NCBI GenBank assembly: GCA_965277055.1
Contig: OZ255703.1
Coordinates: 1,426,001-1,490,000, forward strand
Direction of reading: 5' to 3'
Source of the DNA: CBDCHC01 sp965277055
GTDB taxonomy: Bacteria; Pseudomonadota; Gammaproteobacteria; PS1; Pseudothioglobaceae
DNA length: 64,000 nucleotides
The notes beneath the pieces were generated by a model. It was not told the DNA's origin, ran no database searches, and saw nothing but the letters and a program-made list of their open reading frames with translations. Made by a program: the position numbers and the translations under genes. The first letter of the stretch is position 1; each line of letters starts with the position of its first letter. This document shows positions 27,901-37,121 of this stretch, in pieces.

Positions 27901-28440
27901 CTATTCGGTAATCAGAGCGAGTTTAGTGAGTTCGCCATATTGTGGGTGGGTAAATTTAATTTCTACTGCTTTCAGGTAGCCTCTATTTTTATTACTCCAG
28001 CTTGTAACAAGTTTATTTGAAGTGCTATCTACAACCTTCACACTTGGTTTTTTTATATCCCTTATCAGAGTTTGAGTATATTTTTCAGTTGAGCCTAGAT
28101 ATGTTGTCGTTCTGTTGATAGTATCGGTAAATTCATAGCTAATATATACAATAGTATCTTCTTGCTCGCTAATAAAAGAGATGGTGTTGTCACTCAACGT
28201 GGCGTCTTTTTGTAGTAGATGCGCAAAGTCTCTATCAACCATCAGTGAAAACTGCTGAAGCTCTGTAAGAATCTTAGCACTTGCTTCATAACTCTTAGTT
28301 ACTTCAGTATTTTTAATCAGTGAGCTATAACTTGCAATCCCAATAATAGATAAAATCGCTACTGCTACAATTAACTCAATAAGAGTAAAGCCAGACTGAG
28401 TGCATTTGCCAGAACTATTCATGCTATCATTTTTTCTCAA
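27901..28440 (-). CDS. gspJ: Type II secretion system minor pseudopilin J
   Basis: GspJ is a minor pseudopilin. The prepilin cleavage motif TQSG-FTLIELIVAVAILSIIG, with glutamate at +5, is at about residues 15-36. The start overlaps the gspI end by 14 bases; a second Met at residue 7 is an alternative. 179 residues, with a beta-rich C-terminal domain. Confidence 0.9.
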   Translation of the reverse strand: MRKNDSMNSSGKCTQSGFTLIELIVAVAILSIIGIASYSSLIKNTEVTKSYEASAKILTELQQFSLMVDRDFAHLLQKDATLSDNTISFISEQEDTIVYISYEFTDTINRTTTYLGSTEKYTQTLIRDIKKPSVKVVDSTSNKLVTSWSNKNRGYLKAVEIKFTHPQYGELTKLALITE

Positions 28441-28840
28441 TATTTACCGTAGGTAAGTACAATTCTATGGTTGCACTCGGTTCTTTAGCATTTTTCTTAT
28501 CTTTAGTATCATATACTGATATGACTGTTTTGGTGACATCAAGTAGCTCTACCTGAGTCGTTTCCAGTTGATACGGCCAAGAGCGATTAGCAAAGTTATA
28601 TTCTTCGTCTTGTTTACCGATGCTTGGACGGTTACTTAGACGCGTTTCTATAGCTACATTATTCACAACGATATTTGCTAGTGTGCTTTGCTGACGGTCG
28701 CTCAAACTAGTAATTGCATTTTGGGTATATGCAAGTAAGCCTACCAAACTCACAGAAGCAATAAATAAGGCAATCAAGACCTCCATGAGGGTGAATCCTT
28801 GCTGATGCGAGCCCCTAGTGTACTTCTTAGCTCTTGGCAT
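28427..28840 (-). CDS. gspI: Type II secretion system minor pseudopilin I
   Basis: GspI is a minor pseudopilin with the cleavage motif HQQG-FTLMEVLIALFIASVS. I place the start at the ATG at 28840, giving MPRAKKYTRGSHQQG as leader and a 14-base overlap with the end of the upstream protease gene. The longer frame from 28891 would put unrelated hydrophobic residues before the leader. It is the first gsp gene of this set; gspC-H are elsewhere. Confidence 0.88.
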   Translation of the reverse strand: MPRAKKYTRGSHQQGFTLMEVLIALFIASVSLVGLLAYTQNAITSLSDRQQSTLANIVVNNVAIETRLSNRPSIGKQDEEYNFANRSWPYQLETTQVELLDVTKTVISVYDTKDKKNAKEPSATIELYLPTVNIEKK

Positions 28841-30107
28841 GTTGTGCGTTAATATGAGCAATCCGAAGTACTGCATTCGGATGAGAATCATAAAAGGTAG
28901 AATATACCGAATCAGGCACAGTAATTGCTGCGTTATCTCTGTAGAGTTTTGTTAGTGCAGTAATGAGATCTGCCCCATTCGTATGTTTTACTGCAAAGGC
29001 ATCTGCCTCATATTCATGTGTTCTAGAAGCAAGATTCATCAGCGGGGTGATAAAGAAGGTAAAAATCGGCACAATCATCATAAATAAAATCAAGCCTATG
29101 TGGTTGGTGTGATACGCAGAGTTCGTCACTCCGAGTGAGGTAAAAAATTCTGGCATTTGAATCAGTACACCCAGTACATATAAACCCACAAAGGTAGTAG
29201 CAAAGGAAATGCTGAGTTGCTTGATAATATGTTTATGATGAAAGTGCCCGAGTTCGTGTGCGAGCACTGCTAATACCTCGTTATCATTCATTCCTTTTAA
29301 TAAGGTATCAAAAAATACAATGCGTTTATTTGCCCCAAAGCCAGTAAAGTAGGCGTTACCATGAGAAGAGCGTTTAGAACCATCCATAATATACAGCCCA
29401 TTACTCTTAAACCCTGCTTGGGTTAATAACGTATTGATTTTCTGGGCAAGCTCGGTATTTTCTAATGGCTCAAAAGTGTTAAATAACGGAGCAATAAACT
29501 TAGGATAAATTGCCAACATTAACAAACTAAAGCCACTAATCAGCAACCATGCCCAGAGCCACCATAATGCACCCATTTGCTCCATAATGTAGAGTAATGC
29601 TAAGAGTAATGGCACACCAATAATCAAGCCCACAATAGCAGACTTGATAATATCACTGATATAAGTTTTCAGCGTAGTATTATTAAAACCAAATTGTGCT
29701 TCAATCCCAAAGGTACGATACAGCCCAAGGGGTAAATCAATAATACTAGAAATAATGCTAAAGGAAATAATCACCACTACTCCCATAACCACTGCTCCTA
29801 TATTGGGCAACCATGCATCTAGGGTAGTGCTTAATACCTCTAACCCTCCTATAAGCGTCCACATTAATAATACTATGATAGAGAGTATTGCTCCGATAGA
29901 GTGTAGACTCAGTTTTTTCTGTGCATAGGCAGATGCTTTTTTAGCATCATCAGTAGTAATGACTTCACTGAGTTCGGGAGGAATATTATCAACATTATGC
30001 TTGGCAGCAGAGCGTTGTCTAACATTTAGCCATAGAGTAGTAATAAGCCAAAGAGCAGTAAAACCTAAAAAAGTCCACGTAAAAGAAGTAAATGCTGAGA
30101 GTTCCAT
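28827..30107 (-). CDS. M48 family (Ste24/CAAX-type) membrane metalloprotease
   Basis: This 426-residue inner-membrane zinc protease has about six to seven helices and the motif VLAHELGHFHHKH near residue 278, with the third ligand glutamate in TRHEYEADAFAV. The N-terminal region resembles the CAAX prenyl protease 1 domain, so it is the Ste24-like group rather than the shorter HtpX. Bacterial members are thought to take part in membrane protein quality control; the substrate here is unknown. It overlaps gspI and may share its transcript. Confidence 0.9.
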   Translation of the reverse strand: MELSAFTSFTWTFLGFTALWLITTLWLNVRQRSAAKHNVDNIPPELSEVITTDDAKKASAYAQKKLSLHSIGAILSIIVLLMWTLIGGLEVLSTTLDAWLPNIGAVVMGVVVIISFSIISSIIDLPLGLYRTFGIEAQFGFNNTTLKTYISDIIKSAIVGLIIGVPLLLALLYIMEQMGALWWLWAWLLISGFSLLMLAIYPKFIAPLFNTFEPLENTELAQKINTLLTQAGFKSNGLYIMDGSKRSSHGNAYFTGFGANKRIVFFDTLLKGMNDNEVLAVLAHELGHFHHKHIIKQLSISFATTFVGLYVLGVLIQMPEFFTSLGVTNSAYHTNHIGLILFMMIVPIFTFFITPLMNLASRTHEYEADAFAVKHTNGADLITALTKLYRDNAAITVPDSVYSTFYDSHPNAVLRIAHINAQHAKS

Positions 30108-30157
30108 AAGTAATTCAGAGTTATTGTAACAGTTGAAAGTAAATGTTAAAGTACATA

Positions 30158-30940
30158 TTATTTTATACTAAATACCTTATTATCACCTAGCCTCAGGGCT
30201 TTTAACTCCCCGCCCCAAATATATCCTCCATCTAGTGGGTATAAGTGTGGTATATTGGGGTTAGTGAGCGTTGACCAATGACCAAAATAAATGTTAGATT
30301 TCACAAGATGAGGATTGTTTTTAAACCACGGAGTTATGCCTTCTGGTGCAGAAGTAACATCTCCTTTATAATCAAAATTTAGCTGATTATCAGCAGTCAC
30401 GTACCGCATACGCATTGTGGCATTCACCGTGTATCTCAGACGTTCATAGTACAAGCTATTTGCATTATATGAAGTATGTCCTTCCTCATACATTGCCTCT
30501 AAAAATTCCTTGGGGTTGTGACTGAGTTCGTAACTAATACCACTACTGAGCTTTAGCACTTCATTATGAGTAAGTACACTTGGAATCCCTGCGTGAACAA
30601 AGTAGTTACTATCTTCATGCATCACTACAGGAGTACTGAGTAAATACTCTATATATTTACTTACATTTGGGCTTGATAATATATCACCAAAGGTATCGTG
30701 TTTGGTCGGCTTACGAATGCCAAAATAACATGCAAGCAAATGAAAATCATGATTCCCTAAAATCATTTGGTGGTTATTATCAATGATGAAATCCAGCACT
30801 TTTTTTGACTGACCTCCTCGGTTAATCACGTCTCCTAAAAACACAAGTCTATCCTCACTATTAGGAGCAATATGCTCTAATAACTTCATCAGTCCATCAA
30901 AGCAGCCCTGAATATCACCAAACAGATAAGTATGTTTCAT
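30158..30940 (-). CDS. apaH: Bis(5'-nucleosyl)-tetraphosphatase, symmetrical
   Basis: ApaH cleaves Ap4A to two ADP and can also remove Np4 caps from RNA. Phosphatase motifs: YLFGDIQGCFDGL near residue 4, FLGDVINRGGQS, MILGNHDFHLLA and VHAGIPS. I choose the ATG at 30940, since the product then begins like known ApaH proteins; the frame extends to 30967. It overlaps the end of rsmA by 26 bases, the classical rsmA-apaH pairing. Confidence 0.94.
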   Translation of the reverse strand: MKHTYLFGDIQGCFDGLMKLLEHIAPNSEDRLVFLGDVINRGGQSKKVLDFIIDNNHQMILGNHDFHLLACYFGIRKPTKHDTFGDILSSPNVSKYIEYLLSTPVVMHEDSNYFVHAGIPSVLTHNEVLKLSSGISYELSHNPKEFLEAMYEEGHTSYNANSLYYERLRYTVNATMRMRYVTADNQLNFDYKGDVTSAPEGITPWFKNNPHLVKSNIYFGHWSTLTNPNIPHLYPLDGGYIWGGELKALRLGDNKVFSIK

Positions 30941-31673
30941 ATTCTTTTGCGAGTTGGATAAAGTCATCTACAGAGCAGTTTTCTGCACGTTTGCTCATAT
31001 CAATAGTTGAATGTGTTTTAGGCAAGATATCTTTTAGGTTGTTTCCTAATGTTTTACGCTTCATGCGAAAGGCGTGTTTAACTACTTCGGTAAAATATTT
31101 TGGTAAAGTATTGTGTTTGGGGCGTAGATAAATAATACTACTAGTCACTTTAGGCACGGGTTCAAATGCAGTATTAGGTACATCAAACAAGAGTTCACTC
31201 TCAAAATATGCCTGTATCATCACACTTAAACGCCCATACACCTTGGTCGTTGGCTCTGCTACTATGCGCTCGGCTACTTCTTTTTGTAGCATAAATACCA
31301 TATCAGTAATATGTGTTCGGTGGTTCACCATATGAAACAAAATAGGACTAGAAATATTATAGGGTAGGTTTCCCACAATACGTACATTATTCCCAAGTGA
31401 GCTGATATTAAACTTCAGTACATCCATGTGATGAATGTATAAGTTAGCTATGGCTTGCTGTTGCCAGAAATTTATGAGCTCAGTATCTATTTCTACAATA
31501 TGCAGTGTATTAAGACGCTCAAGTAATGGATAGGTGAGTGCACCAGTACCGGTGCCAATTTCTACCAAAGTGTCATCAGACTTGGGAGCAATACTTGCGA
31601 TGATATGCTCAATAATCTCAGTATTGATGAGGAAATTCTGCCCAAAGCGTTTTTTATGCGTATGCGATTTCAT
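30915..31673 (-). CDS. rsmA: 16S rRNA dimethyladenosine transferase
   Basis: RsmA (KsgA) dimethylates two adjacent adenines near the 3' end of 16S rRNA. It begins KRFGQNFLINTEI, the family signature, followed by the SAM site EIGTGTGALTYPLL near residue 38 and the catalytic motif NLPYNISSPILFH near residue 105. The length is 252 residues. It is transcribed divergently from aceE with a 72-base shared region. Confidence 0.97.
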   Translation of the reverse strand: MKSHTHKKRFGQNFLINTEIIEHIIASIAPKSDDTLVEIGTGTGALTYPLLERLNTLHIVEIDTELINFWQQQAIANLYIHHMDVLKFNISSLGNNVRIVGNLPYNISSPILFHMVNHRTHITDMVFMLQKEVAERIVAEPTTKVYGRLSVMIQAYFESELLFDVPNTAFEPVPKVTSSIIYLRPKHNTLPKYFTEVVKHAFRMKRKTLGNNLKDILPKTHSTIDMSKRAENCSVDDFIQLAKEYETYLSVW

Positions 31674-31745
31674 AAGTTTATTGTATAATCTTGCTGTGAC
31701 ATTTTACAAATATTTCACAATTATTTTTTTCATACGAGGATATTT
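31674..31745. promoter_or_regulatory. rsmA/aceE divergent region, aceE promoter
   Basis: TATAAT at 31684-31689 within TTTATTGTATAAT, the same 13 bases as in the rpmE promoter, is the likely -10 for aceE, giving a leader of about 50 bases. A CGAGGA sequence about eight bases before the ATG is a plausible ribosome-binding site. TGTGA at 31695-31699 and TCACA at 31715-31719 form an imperfectly placed inverted pair. Confidence 0.55.
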
Positions 31746-34430
31746 ATGAGCACACCAACTCCGCACTCACTCGCAGCAAACCCACAACCACAAACTGTGG
31801 ACATTGATCCTATAGAAACTAAAGAATGGCTAGATGCATTTCGTTCGGTAGCCCTGATAGAAGGCGAAGATAGAGCAGAATTTATCTTAAATCAACTCAT
31901 TGACATTGCACATAAGGAAGAAATGAGTTTACCAACTGGAGTAAACACACCCTATCTGAATACGATTGCCAAAGATAAAGAAGTCGCTACAGATATTTCT
32001 CAAGATATAGAAGACAGAGTACTTGCTATTATTCGCTGGAATGCAATGATTATGGTAGTAAAAGCCAACTATAAAGCGAGTGAACTCGGCGGTCATATTG
32101 CTTCATTTGCTTCTAGTGCGACATTGTACGAAGTAGGATTTAATCACTTTTACCGTGGGCCAGATGCCGACCAAGGTGCTGACTTGATATTTTTCCAAGG
32201 CCATATTTCCCCGGGGATTTATTCCCGTGCCTATTTAGAAGGGCGTATCACTAAAGAACAAATGGAGAACTTTAGACAAGAGTCGGCAGGTAAGGGGCTT
32301 TCTTCTTATCCGCACCCGTATCTTATGCCAGAATTTTGGCAATTTCCTACAGTATCTATGGGCTTAGGGCCAATCATGGCAATTTACCAAGCACGATTTA
32401 TGAAGTATCTTCATCATAGAGGCATCAAACAAACTGATAAACGAAAAGTCTGGGCATATTTGGGTGATGGGGAAACCGATGAACCAGAATCTCTAGGGGC
32501 TATTTCTCTTGCTGGGCGAGAAAAATTAGATAACTTGATATTTGTTATTAACTGTAACCTCCAACGTTTAGATGGACCGGTACGTGGCAATGGTAAGATT
32601 ATCCAAGAGCTTGAATCAATGTTTAGAGGTGCGAACTGGAATGTAATTAAAGTGATTTGGGGCTCAAGCTGGGATGACTTACTCGCAAAAGACACCAAAG
32701 GGCTCTTAAAACAACGTATGAGTGAAGTAGTAGACGGTGAATATCAAGCATATAAAGCGAAAGATGGTGCATATGTTCGTGAACATTTTTTTGGCAAATA
32801 CCCCGAACTGTTAAAAATGGTAGAACACCTCTCTGATGATGAAATCTACGCACTCAAACGAGGAGGACATGATAATATTAAAGTATTCCAAGCATATAAA
32901 AGAGCTACTGAGCATACGGGGCAACCAACAGTTATTCTCGCAAAAACAGTAAAAGGCTATGGTATGGGCGAAGCAGGTGAAGGGAAAATGACTACGCACT
33001 CGCAAAAGAAACTTGCGACTGAACACATAAAAAGTTTTGCTAAACGATTTAATGTACCAGTTACTGAAGAACAAGCGCAAAACCTAGAGTTTTATACCCC
33101 AAGTGCAGATAGTGAAGAGATGAAATACCTGCACGCAAGAAGAGAAAAACTCGGTGGGTACTTACCAGTGCGTAAGTTTGAGTATGAGAATATTAATATT
33201 CCAGCACTTGGAGATTTTCAGCAAGTACTTATTGGTAGCGGTGATAAGGAAGTATCTACTACGCAGATGTTTGTGCGGATTATGACACTGCTCACTCGCA
33301 ATAAAGAAATTAAAGATAGAATCGTGCCAATCGTCCCTGATGAAGCACGTACCTTCGGTATGGAAGGCTTATTTAGAAGTCTGGGTATTTACTCATCATC
33401 TGGGCAATTATACGAGCCAGAAGATCATGATAAAGTCATGTGGTATAAAGAAGATATGGGCGGACAAGTGTTGCAAGAAGGAATTACCGAAGCAGGTGCA
33501 GTGAGTGACTGGATAGCAGCAGCAACTGCGTATGCAACGCATAACAAAACGATGATTCCGTTTTATATTTATTATTCTAAATTTGGTTTCCAGCGTATTG
33601 GTGACTTTGCGTGGGCTGCGGGAGATATGCAGGCGAAAGGTTTCTTACTTGGTGGTACCTCTGGTAGAACTCCACTTTCTGGTGAGGGCTTACAGCACCA
33701 AGACGGGGAGTCACATATTGTGGCAAATACTATCCCGAATTGTAAAACATATGACCCCACATTTGGCTATGAGCTTGCAGTGATTATCCGTGATGGTATG
33801 GATAAAATGTATGGGCAACACCTCAACTATTTCTATTACATCACCATCATGAACGAGGGCTACACCCACCGAGCAATGCCAGAAACTGATGGAGTAGAAG
33901 AGGGTATTATTAAAGGTATCTATCAATTAGAAGACACCACTGACGCCCAACTTAATTTACTCGGCAGCGGGGTCATCCTTACTGAAGTATTAAAAGCGAA
34001 AGATATGTTAGAAACAGACTTTGGCATTAAAGCAAATGTGTATTCTGTTACCAGCTTTAACGAGCTTTTACGTGAAGCACAGAATATAGATAGAGATAAC
34101 CTATTTAACAACACGAGTAATACTCCATATATCACTAGAGTACTAGATAACGCTATCCCAACAGTAGCTGCCACGGACTATATGCGTAATTACCCTGAGA
34201 GTGTGCGTAAGTACATCCCAACCAGATATGAAACATTAGGCACAGATGGCTTTGGACGTAGTGATACGCGTGAAGCGCTGCGTGACTTCTTTGAGATTGA
34301 TGCCCGCTATATTGCTCTGATGGCGGTAAAAACACTGATTGATGAAGGCACGGTAGAGAAGAAAGTATTTACAGAAGTAGTAAAGAAATATGGGATTGAT
34401 ACCACTAAGCCGAGCCCTGTGATGAATTAA
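31746..34430 (+). CDS. aceE: Pyruvate dehydrogenase E1 component, homodimeric type
   Basis: AceE is the thiamine-diphosphate E1 of the pyruvate dehydrogenase complex. The 894-residue length and sequence are of the homodimeric gammaproteobacterial type. The ThDP motif runs from YLGDGETDEPES near residue 238 to NCNLQRLDGPV near residue 264. VPDEARTFGMEGLFR and GEGLQHQDGESH are in the later domains. aceF and lpd, which normally follow, are absent; an AT-rich restriction-modification pair lies there instead. Confidence 0.97.
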   Translation: MSTPTPHSLAANPQPQTVDIDPIETKEWLDAFRSVALIEGEDRAEFILNQLIDIAHKEEMSLPTGVNTPYLNTIAKDKEVATDISQDIEDRVLAIIRWNAMIMVVKANYKASELGGHIASFASSATLYEVGFNHFYRGPDADQGADLIFFQGHISPGIYSRAYLEGRITKEQMENFRQESAGKGLSSYPHPYLMPEFWQFPTVSMGLGPIMAIYQARFMKYLHHRGIKQTDKRKVWAYLGDGETDEPESLGAISLAGREKLDNLIFVINCNLQRLDGPVRGNGKIIQELESMFRGANWNVIKVIWGSSWDDLLAKDTKGLLKQRMSEVVDGEYQAYKAKDGAYVREHFFGKYPELLKMVEHLSDDEIYALKRGGHDNIKVFQAYKRATEHTGQPTVILAKTVKGYGMGEAGEGKMTTHSQKKLATEHIKSFAKRFNVPVTEEQAQNLEFYTPSADSEEMKYLHARREKLGGYLPVRKFEYENINIPALGDFQQVLIGSGDKEVSTTQMFVRIMTLLTRNKEIKDRIVPIVPDEARTFGMEGLFRSLGIYSSSGQLYEPEDHDKVMWYKEDMGGQVLQEGITEAGAVSDWIAAATAYATHNKTMIPFYIYYSKFGFQRIGDFAWAAGDMQAKGFLLGGTSGRTPLSGEGLQHQDGESHIVANTIPNCKTYDPTFGYELAVIIRDGMDKMYGQHLNYFYYITIMNEGYTHRAMPETDGVEEGIIKGIYQLEDTTDAQLNLLGSGVILTEVLKAKDMLETDFGIKANVYSVTSFNELLREAQNIDRDNLFNNTSNTPYITRVLDNAIPTVAATDYMRNYPESVRKYIPTRYETLGTDGFGRSDTREALRDFFEIDARYIALMAVKTLIDEGTVEKKVFTEVVKKYGIDTTKPSPVMN

Positions 34431-34580
34431 CATGTCTGTTTAGTTTTTGTGGTATTGTACTGCAAAAAATACGTAGTCATTTATATACATAAACTCTTTT
34501 GTATTTGTATGCTCTGCAAAACTCTCAAAATACTTGTTAATTTATTTTATAATTGAACTTGTTTTTTCTTTTATTTTTCT
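34431..34580. other. AT-rich gap between aceE and the methyltransferase gene
   Basis: The 150-base gap contains no gene and no convincing terminator hairpin. A -10-like TATAAT lies at 34548-34553, about 28 bases before the methyltransferase ATG, and the leader is nearly pure pyrimidine (ttgttttttcttttattttt). No control-protein box is recognisable. Confidence 0.5.
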
Positions 34581-35699
34581 ATGAATGCCACTAAATTAAA
34601 ATTTACTGATAATGATCTAATTGAAGAAAAATATAGAATTTATCAGGGTGATTGTATTGAAGTTCTTCAGAAAATACCAAGAAAATCAATAGACCTCATT
34701 TTTGCTGATCCGCCATATAATTTGCAATTAAAAAATGAATTATATAGACCTAATCAAACTAAAGTTGATGGTGTAAATGATGAATGGGATAAGTTTTCTT
34801 CTATTGATGAGTATGATAAATTTACAAGAAAATGGCTCAATGAATGTAGAAATGTTATGAATGATAATGCTACCATATGGGTTATTGGTTCATATCATAA
34901 TATATTTAGAGTTGGAAAAATAATGATGGACTTAGGTTTTTGGATTTTAAATGATGTTCAATGGTATAAAACTAACCCAATGCCTAATTTTCGTGGTGTG
35001 CGATTTACCAATGCTACAGAAACTTTAATATGGGCTAAAAAATCAGAAAATCAAAAAAAATACATATTTAATCACCAAGTAATGAAGCAATTAAATGGAG
35101 GAAAACAAATGACTTCTGTTTGGCAAATTCCTTTATGTACTGGTAATGAGAGAATAAAAAATGACAAAGGTAAAAAGGCTCACTCTACTCAAAAGCCTGA
35201 AGAACTCTTAAAAAGAGTCATTTTATCTAGCACTAAAGAGAATGATATTGTACTTGATCCATTTTCAGGAAGTGGTACCACTTGTGCGGTTGCTAAAAAA
35301 CTTAATAGACGTGCAATCGGAATTGAAAAAGAACAGAGTTATATTGAAATTTCTAAAAAAAGATTGTCTAATATTAAGATTAATGATTATAAGCATTGGC
35401 AACTTATAGAACCATCTAAGGAAAAAATGGAAAGAGTAAGTATGCAAGAATTAGTTAAGAAAAATTATTTCAAGGTTGGAGATATTTTATTTACTAAGAA
35501 TAAAAAGCACTTTGCTACAATATTACAAGATGGATCCATTCAAAATGGCATTGGTAGCGGATCAATACATCAAATAGGAGCTAAAATTCAGGATAAAGAA
35601 AGTTGTAATGGTTGGGTATATTGGTGTTATGAACAGAATGGACAAAGTAAACTTATTGATGAAAAAAGAAAAGAATATAGATTACAGCATGTCAAATAA
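34581..35699 (+). CDS. HinfI/CcrM-type adenine-N6 DNA methyltransferase
   Basis: This beta-class adenine methyltransferase (372 residues) has the catalytic motif LIFADPPYNLQL near residue 44 ahead of the SAM-binding motif LDPFSGSGTTCAVA near residue 228, the beta order. The C-terminal part from about residue 290 (KVGDILFTKNKKHFATI, then GSIHQIGAKIQ, then CNGWVYW) is the RAMA domain found in M.HinfI and CcrM, which methylate GANTC. GANTC specificity is inferred from that resemblance and from the partner gene. Codon and base use are far more AT-rich than in the flanking genes, which suggests acquisition. Confidence 0.9.
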   Translation: MNATKLKFTDNDLIEEKYRIYQGDCIEVLQKIPRKSIDLIFADPPYNLQLKNELYRPNQTKVDGVNDEWDKFSSIDEYDKFTRKWLNECRNVMNDNATIWVIGSYHNIFRVGKIMMDLGFWILNDVQWYKTNPMPNFRGVRFTNATETLIWAKKSENQKKYIFNHQVMKQLNGGKQMTSVWQIPLCTGNERIKNDKGKKAHSTQKPEELLKRVILSSTKENDIVLDPFSGSGTTCAVAKKLNRRAIGIEKEQSYIEISKKRLSNIKINDYKHWQLIEPSKEKMERVSMQELVKKNYFKVGDILFTKNKKHFATILQDGSIQNGIGSGSIHQIGAKIQDKESCNGWVYWCYEQNGQSKLIDEKRKEYRLQHVK

Positions 35700-36504
35700 T
35701 ACTCATAGTTTTATCAAAGAATCAGTTAGAAGGATTATTGAAAATACCAATAGTATTGAGAAAATTAATAAATTAAAGAACATACACAAAGTCAAAACAC
35801 ATTTTATTCCAATTAGATATAGAATATTTGGAGGGTTATTGCAATCTATGAATATTCAATTTGGTAATTTTATTGAAAAGCTACTTCATGTAATTGTAGA
35901 AAATGAAAAAGCATTAACTATTTTTGAAGAGTATTCTGGCAAAAGAAGTATTAAATTATCAATTACTGAACAAAGTGAAATATGGATTGATAACTTTATA
36001 ACTAATTGTCAAAATAATAATTATGACGAAAGACAACTTAGTAAAAATTTTAATGCCTTGCTTAAAAAGTGTATTGTATTTGAAGAGAAAAATAACACTA
36101 AAGAAATAAATATTAAGCATGATATTGATATTCTTTTTAGTGATGAACTCAATCAATATTTCTATTTAGAAGTGAAATATAACGATGATCATGATACTGG
36201 TAAATATGCAGATATTAATAGAAAATTTATAAAGTCATATATTGGTATTTGTAACATTCTTAAAATTTATGATATTAATAAATTCAAGCCAATACTATTC
36301 TATTTAACTAATAAAAAAATGAAGGGTAATATTTATATTCCTGAATATCAAAATATTTATAGAGGTGAGAGGTTGTTTAATGAATTTTTCTCTTTATCGT
36401 ATGCTGATTTAGATAGTCAAATGCAAAATATTTCTGATAATGAGGATATTATTGAATTATTTGATAATCTTTATCATAATATTAGAAATGAGGTTACATT
36501 CTAA
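35689..36504 (+). CDS. HinfI-like type II restriction endonuclease
   Basis: The predicted endonuclease has 271 residues when started at the ATG at 35689, which overlaps the methyltransferase end by 11 bases; the longer frame from 35608 runs inside that gene. Residues around 155-180 give a PD-(D/E)xK-like core: KHDIDILF followed by FYLEVKYNDDHDTGKYADINRKF. This region and PILFYLTNKKMKGNIYIPE resemble R.HinfI as I remember it. Activity would be cleavage of unmethylated GANTC. Very AT-rich, like its partner. Both genes look intact. Confidence 0.82.
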   Translation: MSNNTHSFIKESVRRIIENTNSIEKINKLKNIHKVKTHFIPIRYRIFGGLLQSMNIQFGNFIEKLLHVIVENEKALTIFEEYSGKRSIKLSITEQSEIWIDNFITNCQNNNYDERQLSKNFNALLKKCIVFEEKNNTKEINIKHDIDILFSDELNQYFYLEVKYNDDHDTGKYADINRKFIKSYIGICNILKIYDINKFKPILFYLTNKKMKGNIYIPEYQNIYRGERLFNEFFSLSYADLDSQMQNISDNEDIIELFDNLYHNIRNEVTF

Positions 36505-36518
36505 TATATCTTAAAAAA

Positions 36519-37121
36519 TCAATAATCCACACCCTTTCTGGCAGTGATGTTGTCATTAAACGCATGTTTAATATCTTTGACTTCACTCACGGTATCTGCG
36601 AGTTCGTGGAGTTCTACATTAGCAGCTCTACCTGTGATGATGATACTTTGCTCTAGAGTGCGGTGTTTGATGCTTTCTAGAATTTCTATATCTAAATAGT
36701 CATAATTGAGCATATAGGTGAGTTCATCAAAGATGATGATGTCAATGCTCTCATCTTGTAAATACGGCTTTGCCTCTGCCCACGTAGCCTTGGCTTTTTG
36801 GGTATCTTCCTCTTTATTTTGGCTATCCCAAGTAAAGCCACTGGGCATTTCTATGTAAGTGAGGTTAGGGGTGTTTGCAAAGAAACGTTTTTCGCCTGTT
36901 TCTATTGCTCCTTTTAAGAAGCTCACCCATACGACACGTTGCCCCCAGCCGAGGCTTCTAGCAATCATCCCAAGGGCGGAGGAGCTTTTGCCTTTGCCAT
37001 TGCCTGTTAGGAGTACTATTACTGATTGCTGTGTATTGGCTTCTTCTATGCGTTTATCGATGTGTTTCTTTTTTGCCTGCATACGAGTTGCATGGGCATT
37101 AGACTTTGAAGCATTAGGCAT
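36519..37121 (-). CDS. cobO: Cob(I)alamin adenosyltransferase
   Basis: CobO/BtuR attaches the adenosyl group from ATP to cob(I)alamin or corrinoids. The P-loop VLLTGNGKGKSSSALGM is near residue 32; GWGQRVVWVSFLKG, IIIFDELTYML and IIITGR are family motifs. The charged N-terminal segment (about 25 residues, ATRMQAKKKHIDKRI) is typical of CobO. It is the last gene of the B12 cluster and overlaps btuM by eight bases. Confidence 0.95.
   Translation of the reverse strand: MPNASKSNAHATRMQAKKKHIDKRIEEANTQQSVIVLLTGNGKGKSSSALGMIARSLGWGQRVVWVSFLKGAIETGEKRFFANTPNLTYIEMPSGFTWDSQNKEEDTQKAKATWAEAKPYLQDESIDIIIFDELTYMLNYDYLDIEILESIKHRTLEQSIIITGRAANVELHELADTVSEVKDIKHAFNDNITARKGVDY

Noticed and set aside
31695..31719. 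TGTGA and TCACA pair before aceE as a CRP site
   Set aside because: The spacer is 15 bases instead of six, so it does not fit CRP or FNR binding.
35608..35688. Longer N terminus for the HinfI-like endonuclease
   Set aside because: It lies wholly inside the methyltransferase gene, and the resemblance to R.HinfI begins after the Met at 35689.
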